Shown here one piece after another: positions 57,105 to 64,000 of a stretch of DNA of 64,000 nucleotides. The stretch is from an uncultured Bacteroidales bacterium (GTDB lineage Bacteria; Bacteroidota; Bacteroidia; Bacteroidales; P3): positions 26,629 through 90,628 of the forward strand of contig CAJOHZ010000006.1 in the NCBI GenBank assembly GCA_905234695.1. Direction: 5' to 3'. Each line of letters begins with the position of its first letter. Position 1 is the stretch's first letter. A program made the position numbers and the translations under genes. Below the pieces are notes generated by a model that searched no databases, was not told the origin of the DNA, and was given only the letters and a program-made list of their open reading frames with translations.

Positions 57105-57166
57105 ATTGTTTTGTTTACCATCAAATCAGTTTCCTTTATTACTGTCCATGAGAGTATCGCCACGAC

Positions 57167-58150
57167 CTAGGGAAGGCAGCTCTCGATGACCATCTCGTAG
57201 AGTTGGGCAGGGGTGATGCCGACGGCGCGAGCCTGTTTGGGGACAATGCTCTCGGCACTCTGGCCGGGGATGGTGTTGACCTCAAGGAAGAAAAGTTCAT
57301 TGCGCGAGGTATCGTAGATGTAATCGAACCGGACGATGCCGCGACAGCCGAGGAGGTCGTATAGGCGCGAAGAGACCTCCTGGATGTGGCGCGATATGGA
57401 CTCGTCGCACTCGGCAGGCGTCACCTCCTGGCTGAAACCTTGGTACTTGGCCTCATAGTCGAAGAACTCATGCCCTTTGATGGGAATAATCTCGGTGATA
57501 GGGAAGACATGCTTGCGGCCGGATTTCTCGCGGAGCACGCCGCAGTCGAACTCGCGACCCTGGATGCACTGCTCCACCAGTACCTCGCGGTCTTCGGTGA
57601 AGGCCAGCTGGATGGCGGGAAGAAGTTGGTCGGGGCTTTTGACCTTGGTAGTAGCCACACTGCTACCACCGGCGGCGGGCTTGACGAAAAGGGGATACTT
57701 GAGGTGAGCGGTGAGCGAGGAAAGCTCTTCGAGGGCAGGCTCTTCGTAAAGGAGCACCGAAGGGGCCACGCTGACGATGCCGAAACTGCGGACAACGGGA
57801 TTGCAGTAGCCTTTATGGAACGTGAGGGACGAGGTGTAGAAGCCACAGGTGGTATAGGGAATGCCCAAGAGGTCGAAATAGCCTTGCAAGACCCCGTTCT
57901 CGCCGGGGTTGCCATGGATGATGATGAAGGCAAGGTCGAATCGGCTCACCCCCTCGACGGTGAAGTCGGCCCGGTTGACGGGACGATGCTCGCCATTGTC
58001 GGCCAGCCAATACCAGCCGTCGCGGTCGACAACGATTTTATAGACATTGTACTTGGTGTGGTCCAGGTTGTCGTAGACCTGATTGCCGCTGTTGATGGAG
58101 ATGTCATGTTCGCCGGAGAAGCCTCCCATGACGAGGGCGATATTTTTCAT
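57167..58150 (-). CDS. ddl: D-alanine--D-alanine ligase
   Basis: NIALVMGGFSGEHDISINSG; LFVKPAAGGSSVATTKV; FFLEVNTIPGQSAESIVPKQA; start moved to MKNIAL (58150). Confidence 0.95.
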   Translation of the reverse strand: MKNIALVMGGFSGEHDISINSGNQVYDNLDHTKYNVYKIVVDRDGWYWLADNGEHRPVNRADFTVEGVSRFDLAFIIIHGNPGENGVLQGYFDLLGIPYTTCGFYTSSLTFHKGYCNPVVRSFGIVSVAPSVLLYEEPALEELSSLTAHLKYPLFVKPAAGGSSVATTKVKSPDQLLPAIQLAFTEDREVLVEQCIQGREFDCGVLREKSGRKHVFPITEIIPIKGHEFFDYEAKYQGFSQEVTPAECDESISRHIQEVSSRLYDLLGCRGIVRFDYIYDTSRNELFFLEVNTIPGQSAESIVPKQARAVGITPAQLYEMVIESCLP

Positions 58151-58167
58151 GTGTTGAGAATTGAAGA

Positions 58168-59046
58168 TTACTGTATTATGGGTCTGTGGGCGGCACGGAG
58201 AGCCTGCTTCCGGTTGAGGAGGCATTGCTGGCGCGTGGCGGGTGAGACAAAGGTTTCGAGGAACCGCTCGTAGATGATGTCGGCAGCAAGGTCGGAGGGG
58301 TGGCACATGTCGCGGGCATAGAAACGATAGTCGCGCAACTCATCGAGGAGCAACTCGTAGCTGTCGAAATAATGACAGAACGGGAACTCCTGTACCAACC
58401 GGTCGACAGCGAGGAGGAGCGTGGACTTGCTGAGCTGGTTGCCGTGGGCCGTATCGGCTAGATGACGGATAGGGCTGACGGTGAAAAGAACGTGAGGGGT
58501 GAGAGGTGAACTGTGGTCGGCGACCTTGTGAAGCCAAAGGTGAGAGAGGAGTGGTTTCCAGATGTCCACGATTTCATCGACGGTAAGGCGGGTGCGGGTG
58601 AACTGGTCTGGGGGGAGCTTGTGGCAATTGGCCACCACTTCGCCCTGACGATAAAACACCCATGCCGTGCCGAAGGTAACCAGAATCACAGGGCTTTTCT
58701 GAAGCTGTTCGCGGGTGACCTGAAGTGACTGGTTGCAACGGGCCAGACACTCCTCGCGGTCGGACGAGGAGAAACGGCTATGATGCATCCAAGAGTGCCA
58801 GAGGCCATCGTGGAAGAGGGTTTTCTCCGCCGGAAAGGGGGTATCGGACAATGCCATCTGCAACGCGGCAGCCACGGAGAGCGGGTTATAGAGAGTGCCA
58901 AAAGGATTGCACAAGGCATCAAACCCCGCCTCGCGGAGGCGGACACCCATCTCATCGGCGAAGCAGGAACCCATCAGCAGCAGTGGTTGGTCGAGGTCAA
59001 GCGTCCACGACGGAGAGACTGGAGTGACTGGGGTTTGGAGTTGCAT
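58168..59046 (-). CDS. GSCFA domain-containing protein
   Basis: LLLMGSCFADEMGVRLREAGFDALCNPFGTLYNPLSVAAAL. Confidence 0.88.
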   Translation of the reverse strand: MQLQTPVTPVSPSWTLDLDQPLLLMGSCFADEMGVRLREAGFDALCNPFGTLYNPLSVAAALQMALSDTPFPAEKTLFHDGLWHSWMHHSRFSSSDREECLARCNQSLQVTREQLQKSPVILVTFGTAWVFYRQGEVVANCHKLPPDQFTRTRLTVDEIVDIWKPLLSHLWLHKVADHSSPLTPHVLFTVSPIRHLADTAHGNQLSKSTLLLAVDRLVQEFPFCHYFDSYELLLDELRDYRFYARDMCHPSDLAADIIYERFLETFVSPATRQQCLLNRKQALRAAHRPIIQ

Positions 59047-59074
59047 AATTCGTCAGTTTTCGTAGGTCAGCCTG

Positions 59075-62000
59075 TCAACCGAGCATTTCGGGATGGACCT
59101 CGTTCACTCCGGGCAGGGAGGAGAGCACCGTCATGAACTTCCGGGCATCCACCCGCAGGTCGTGGCTCTTCATTGTGAGGTCCAGGTTGTTCTTCGAGTC
59201 GTGCACCTTCGCCTGGACGGGAACTTTCCCTTTACATTTCTTGGCCGCGGACTCCAGACTGCGACAGAACTCCGGGGTGATGGCCTCCAGCCCGATAGTG
59301 AAGCACACCAACTTGGCATAGCGATCCAACACATTGTTGAGCATCAACATCTCGTTGATTTTGACTATCGGACGGGAGTAGTACGTTGTGCCGTCGGGAT
59401 TGGGATGGCTGAATTGCCGCACGTTGCCCCGAATGCAGAGGAAGAGGTCCTTGGCAAAGTAGTTCTTGAATTTCAGGTATTCGTCCTTGTAGAGCCGCAG
59501 GGTGTAGGAACCCGAATAATCCTCGATGGTCATGGAACCGTAGGGGTCGCCATTGCGCTGCGAGACGCCCTCCTTGGCTTCGGTAACGACCCCGCCGATG
59601 ACAAATTCCTTGTTGACAAAGTCTTCGAGATTACTCAATTCAATGCATTTGTTCTTGACAAAATGCTGCATCTCGTATTCAAAATCATCGAGGGGATGAC
59701 CACTGAGGTAGAAACTGACCACTTCGTACTCGTTGCGACACCGCTCGACGATCGTCCACGGCTCGCAGTTGGGGATGGCGGGATGGTCTTCCTTCTTGAT
59801 GTCGTCGCTCATATCGAAGATGGACATCTGGGAGCTCTCGGCACTTTCACGCACACGGGAGGCCCACCGCACCAGTTTCTCGATATACGTGGGGCCCGTG
59901 GGACTGTCGGGGTCTTTGTAGAAATACTGCGCCCGATGCATGTCGCCCACCCCGTCGAAGGCACCGGCCTTGACCATTACCTCGACATTTTTGCGATTGA
60001 CGGCACGGAGGTCGACACGCTCCAAAAAGTCAAATATATCCCTATAAGGACCGTTGGCATTACGCTCGGTGATGACCGCCTCGGCAGCCGCCTCACCCAT
60101 GCCGCTGATGGCCTGGAGACCAAAACGGATTTGTCCTTTGCTATTGACCGAGAAATCCATCTCAGACTCGTTGACCGCCGGGGCGAGAATCTGCAGATTA
60201 TGCTTGCGGCAGTCTTCCATGAGCTCGGTGACACGCTTGATATCGTTCTGGGCGCTGGTCATCACCGCGGCCATGTACTCGGCCGGATAGTGCGCCTTGA
60301 GGTAGGCGGTCTGGTAGGCCACCCAGGAATAGCAGGTGGCGTGGGACTTGTTGAAGGCATAGGAGGCGAATTTCTTCCAGTCCTCCCAAATCTTATGGAG
60401 CTTCTCGTGGGGATGCCCGTTCTTCTCGCCACCCTCGTAGAAGAGTTTCTCCAACTCGTTCATCTTCTCAATCTGCTTCTTGCCCATGGCCTTGCGGAGG
60501 GTGTCGCTCTGGCCGCGGGTGAATCCCGCCAGCTGGCGGGAGAGAAGCATGACCTGCTCCTGGTAGACGGTGATGCCGTAGGTGTCCTTGAGGTACTGCT
60601 CCATGCAGGGGATGTCATACTCGATGGGGGATTTTCCCTGCTTGCGGTTGATGAAGTCGGGGATGTAGTCCATGGGACCCGGGCGGTAGAGGGCGTTCAT
60701 AGCGATGAGGTCCTCGAAGACATGCGGTTCCAACTCGCGGAGGTACTTCTGCATTCCCGCCGACTCAAACTGGAAAGTGCCTACCGTGTTGCCTTCGCAA
60801 TAGAGTTTGTAGGTGAGTTCGTCGTCGATGGGGATGTGGTCGATATCGATCTCCACGCCGTGGTTCTTCTTGATCATGCCCAAGGCGTTCTTGATGATGG
60901 TGAGATTCTTCAACCCCAAGAAGTCCATCTTGATGAGGCCCACGGTCTCCACCACATGGCCGTCGTATTGGGTGACCAGCACGTCGCTCTTGGACTCCTT
61001 GTCGTAGATGGTGCATACGGGCGCCATCTTGGTGAGGTCGTCGGCACCGATAATAACACCGCAGGCGTGGATGCCCACCTGCCGGTTGGTATCCTCCAAC
61101 TCGGCGGCATAGGTAAGCATGTTGCGTATCTCGGGCTGGGTGGGGTCCTCCATGATGGAATGGAGTTCGGGGACGTACTTGAAGCAGTTGACCAAATTGA
61201 CTCTGGGCGACTTGCCTTTGGCATCCTTGATATTGTCGGGGAAACTACGTTCGGGGATAAGGTCTTTCAACTCGGCCACCTTCGAGAGGGGAATCTTCTC
61301 CACCCTTCCCACATCGGCAATAGCTGACTTGGTAGCCATGGTGCCATAGGTGATGATATGGGCGACACGCTCCTTGCCGTATTTCTCTGTAATCCAATCC
61401 AGCACCTTGCCACGGCCGGCATCGTCGAAGTCGACATCGATATCGGGCAGCGAGATACGGTCGGGGTTGAGGAAACGCTCAAACAGGAGGTCGTACTTCA
61501 GCGGGTCGATGTCGGTAATCCACAGGCAGTAAGCCACCACGCTGCCGGCCGCCGAACCACGGCCCGGCCCCACGCTGACTCCCAACTCCTCGCGCGCTGC
61601 GCGGATATAGTCGGCCACAATCAGGAAGTAGCCGGGGAAGCCCATGGTTTTGATGGTGTGCAACTCGAAGACGATACGTTCGCACTGCTCCTCGGTAAGT
61701 GCGGCTTTGATGGACTCGATATCCGACTTGTCAGACAGGTCAGACCTGTCAGACAGGTAGCGCTTCCGGGCCCCTTCCCACACTAGTTTCTCCAGGTAGT
61801 CGGCCTCGAACTTAATACGGTAAAGCTTGTTATAGCCACCCAACTTTTTGATTTTATCCTCAGCCTTCTCCTGACTGAGCACCACCTCGTGTTTCTCGTT
61901 CCGTGTGAACTCGTCGAAAAGCTCCTGCTCGGTGATGCGGCTGCGGTACTCCTCCTCGCTGCCGAAGGCGGCGGGGATTGGGAACACCGGCATGATGGGG

Positions 62001-63061
62001 TCGGAGTCGATAGAGTAGAGCTCCACCTTGTCGGCAATCTCCATGGTGTTCTCCAACGCCTCAGGGATATCAGCGAAGATGTCGGCCATCTGTTCGGGAC
62101 TCTTCAGCCACTCCTGCTTGCTGTAGTGCATTCGGTCGGGGTCGTTGTAGTCCTTCTGCGTGGCCAGACAGATGAGGTGATCGTGTGCTTCGCCGTGCTC
62201 CTCTTTGACGAAATGCACGTCGTTGGTGGCGATGAGTTTGATATTATGCTTGCGTGCCAACTCTATGAGGACCGGATTGACCTGTTGCTGCAACTCGTAG
62301 AATTTGGTGTTGGCGTTGGGTTTGTCGGTCTTGTGGCGTTGAAGTTCCAGATAGTAGTCGTCGCCAAAAATCCGCTTGAACCACAACACCGCCTTCTCCG
62401 CCCCCTCAATGTCTCCTTTCATGATGAGCTGGGGTATCTCACCGCCGACACATGCCGAGCAGACGATAAGCCCTTCATGGTACTGTTCCAGCACATTGTG
62501 GTCGATACGGGGACGGTTGTAGAAGCCGTCGGTATAGGCGATGGAAGAGAGCTTGCACAACGACTTATACCCTTCCTTGTTCTTGGCCAGCAGGATGAGA
62601 TGGTATCCGCTGGAGTCGGTGATGCGCTCACGCCCCGTCTCAGGGTTGATTTCCTTGACGTTCTTGTCCTTGTCGTAGAGGGTGCGGCGGGCACAGTAGG
62701 CCTCGGTCCCGATAATGGGCTTAAAGAATTGAGTGTTAAGTGTTGAAAGTTGGGCGTTGAGGGATTCAAGATTGGCGTTGAGCGTGGCCAGCTGGTCGGC
62801 ATCGGTCTTCTGTTCCTCTTCTTTGATTTGGGCTTGCAGCTCTTGGATTTGGGCCGTGACCTCCTTGATTTTGTCTTTCACCTTGCCGTTCTCTTTCTTG
62901 ACGGTATCGACGAAATCTTTAATGCCGAACATGTTTCCGTGGTCGGTGAGGGCCATGGCGTACATTCCGAGTTCCTTGGCGGTCGACACCAACTCCGACA
63001 CCTTCGACATGCCGTCGAGCATCGAATAGTGGGAGTGGACATGCAAGTGTGTAAAGTTCAT
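59075..63061 (-). CDS. dnaE: DNA polymerase III subunit alpha
   Basis: PHP start HLHVHSHYSMLDG; GPGRGSAAGSVVAYCLWITDIDPLKYDLLFERFLNPDRISLPDIDVDFDD; OB-fold C-terminus. Confidence 0.97.
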   Translation of the reverse strand: MNFTHLHVHSHYSMLDGMSKVSELVSTAKELGMYAMALTDHGNMFGIKDFVDTVKKENGKVKDKIKEVTAQIQELQAQIKEEEQKTDADQLATLNANLESLNAQLSTLNTQFFKPIIGTEAYCARRTLYDKDKNVKEINPETGRERITDSSGYHLILLAKNKEGYKSLCKLSSIAYTDGFYNRPRIDHNVLEQYHEGLIVCSACVGGEIPQLIMKGDIEGAEKAVLWFKRIFGDDYYLELQRHKTDKPNANTKFYELQQQVNPVLIELARKHNIKLIATNDVHFVKEEHGEAHDHLICLATQKDYNDPDRMHYSKQEWLKSPEQMADIFADIPEALENTMEIADKVELYSIDSDPIMPVFPIPAAFGSEEEYRSRITEQELFDEFTRNEKHEVVLSQEKAEDKIKKLGGYNKLYRIKFEADYLEKLVWEGARKRYLSDRSDLSDKSDIESIKAALTEEQCERIVFELHTIKTMGFPGYFLIVADYIRAAREELGVSVGPGRGSAAGSVVAYCLWITDIDPLKYDLLFERFLNPDRISLPDIDVDFDDAGRGKVLDWITEKYGKERVAHIITYGTMATKSAIADVGRVEKIPLSKVAELKDLIPERSFPDNIKDAKGKSPRVNLVNCFKYVPELHSIMEDPTQPEIRNMLTYAAELEDTNRQVGIHACGVIIGADDLTKMAPVCTIYDKESKSDVLVTQYDGHVVETVGLIKMDFLGLKNLTIIKNALGMIKKNHGVEIDIDHIPIDDELTYKLYCEGNTVGTFQFESAGMQKYLRELEPHVFEDLIAMNALYRPGPMDYIPDFINRKQGKSPIEYDIPCMEQYLKDTYGITVYQEQVMLLSRQLAGFTRGQSDTLRKAMGKKQIEKMNELEKLFYEGGEKNGHPHEKLHKIWEDWKKFASYAFNKSHATCYSWVAYQTAYLKAHYPAEYMAAVMTSAQNDIKRVTELMEDCRKHNLQILAPAVNESEMDFSVNSKGQIRFGLQAISGMGEAAAEAVITERNANGPYRDIFDFLERVDLRAVNRKNVEVMVKAGAFDGVGDMHRAQYFYKDPDSPTGPTYIEKLVRWASRVRESAESSQMSIFDMSDDIKKEDHPAIPNCEPWTIVERCRNEYEVVSFYLSGHPLDDFEYEMQHFVKNKCIELSNLEDFVNKEFVIGGVVTEAKEGVSQRNGDPYGSMTIEDYSGSYTLRLYKDEYLKFKNYFAKDLFLCIRGNVRQFSHPNPDGTTYYSRPIVKINEMLMLNNVLDRYAKLVCFTIGLEAITPEFCRSLESAAKKCKGKVPVQAKVHDSKNNLDLTMKSHDLRVDARKFMTVLSSLPGVNEVHPEMLG
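61721..61756. repeat. Degenerate 9-bp tandem array inside dnaE (RTCMGACNN x4)
   Basis: ATCCGACTT GTCAGACAG GTCAGACCT GTCAGACAG, encoding LSDRSDLSDKSD. Confidence 0.85.
62726..62788. repeat. Degenerate 7-bp tandem array inside dnaE (9 units)
   Basis: GAATTGA GTGTTAA GTGTTGA AAGTTGG GCGTTGA GGGATTC AAGATTG GCGTTGA GCGTGGC, encoding TLNANLESLNAQLSTLNTQF. Confidence 0.8.
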
Positions 63062-63097
63062 CTCTTACGGGCGGCGTTAATGGTTACAACTGATTTG

Positions 63098-63105
63098 CAA
63101 ATGTA
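63098..63105 (-). promoter_or_regulatory. -7 promoter box TACATTTG for dnaE
   Basis: Reverse complement CAAATGTA, followed by CA on the minus strand. Confidence 0.65.
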
Positions 63106-63229
63106 CGAATAAAATCCGACATCGCCACCAAAAACTTATTCACAAAAAACCAACACCACCCGCAAAGCAAATCCAGAGAAAGAAACAACGGCTATTGTAA
63201 CCCGCCGGTATGACTAGGGGTACCTTTTA

Positions 63230-63463
63230 TTTGGCTCACCTTTCGGTTGGCTCCACTTCGGTCGCCGACCTCGGCGTGCTCTCGGTGTGCCTTTTATACA
63301 GCTTCGGCATGCCTTCGGTTGCTTTCCTGTTCGTACTCAGACATTTTGCAGCACATTTGCAGCCTTAGGTTGCAGATGTGTTGCAGAAGTGTTGCTGATG
63401 TATTGCTAAACAACCGAAGGCACATCAAAGCCACATAAGAACCACACCGAAGGCACTCCCTTA
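63230..63463. repeat. Intergenic 11-bp-periodic imperfect dyad element, copy 3 (divergent core)
   Basis: CTTCGGTCGCC/GACCTCGGCGT/GCTCTCGGTGT/GCCTTTTATAC/AGCTTCGGCAT/GCCTTCGGTTG...TTGCAG at 11-bp spacing...ACCGAAGGCAC/ATCAAAGCCAC/ATAAGAACCAC/ACCGAAGGCAC. Confidence 0.82.
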
Positions 63464-63540
63464 CCAAGCGCATGGCAGCGGACAGCAGAAACTGCTGCGT
63501 CCACAGACGAAAACGGCTGGAACGGGAGAAGAATTTTGCT

Positions 63541-63732
63541 TTACTCCGGGGTATTTTTCTGCTTGATGTACAGCAGAACGAAATAGAGTACCGCGACACA
63601 TTTGGCTGAAAACTCTAACAGAAACAACAGGATACCCACACCGTCCATGTATCCCGAATGGAAGAGGCCGATAATGTCTTTCAGCACGAGAAGACTAAGA
63701 CTGATGGCCGCAATTAATGGTAATTGTTTCAT
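63541..63732 (-). CDS. Small hypothetical membrane protein (63 aa)
   Basis: MKQLPLIAAISLSLLVLKDIIGLFHSGYMDGVGILLFLLEFSAKCVAVLYFVLLYIKQKNTPE, two hydrophobic segments. Confidence 0.5.
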   Translation of the reverse strand: MKQLPLIAAISLSLLVLKDIIGLFHSGYMDGVGILLFLLEFSAKCVAVLYFVLLYIKQKNTPE

Positions 63733-64000
63733 GGTTACTTATCCTTTCTTGTGTTGTACTCAATCATAGATAGCAGCATAATCTGGGAACAGGTAATCAA
63801 AACACCTAACACAGAAACTATCGCTATTACAGCGCTCTTTTCGACTGCACCTGCCACGATCCCGCCAATACATCCCACAAAGCACAATATTGAGGCAAAA
63901 CTACTAGTGATGCGTTAATTTTAAATTTGTTTTTATAATTCATTGAAATTATTATATTTATAGCGATTTTAACTTTTGACGATTTGAAATGAATGAGTAT

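Noticed and set aside
59093-61327. 744-aa plus-strand ORF antisense to dnaE, with similar long antisense ORFs at 35330-37159, 37865-39733, 45129-46841 and 21430-23160
   Set aside because: Codon-bias artefacts: the opposite strand encodes clear conserved proteins and these translations show no recognisable domain.

Overview
Window of about 64 kb from a Bacteroidales-type chromosome. The inference rests on the TAnnTTTG promoters, a murF-alr fusion, the T9SS protein SprA with T9SS-type C-terminal domains on cargo-like proteins, and ruvA next to sprA. Most of the window is housekeeping: grpE(partial)-dnaJ, DUF2851, murF/alr, rplU-rpmA, recN, sufS, sprA, ruvA, panC, aroQ, gdhA, rpsA, atpE-F-H-A-G, nadB, ddl, dnaE and tRNA-Cys. 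There is no CRISPR array, prophage or transposase ORF. The unexplained structure is between, and sometimes inside, these genes. (1) Three copies of a ~164-bp element with 14-bp terminal inverted repeats; two of them, inverted, bracket a histidine kinase/response regulator pair. (2) Three intergenic imperfect-dyad elements of ~200-240 bp whose sequence runs in consecutive 11-bp units. (3) Shorter degenerate tandem arrays with strict 7-bp or 9-bp periods, two of them inside dnaE, where the 7-bp array encodes a heptad coiled coil. Several ORF-track starts are corrected because the listed start lies upstream of or inside a promoter, or because a later start fits better. All product calls come from reading the translations; no database search was possible.
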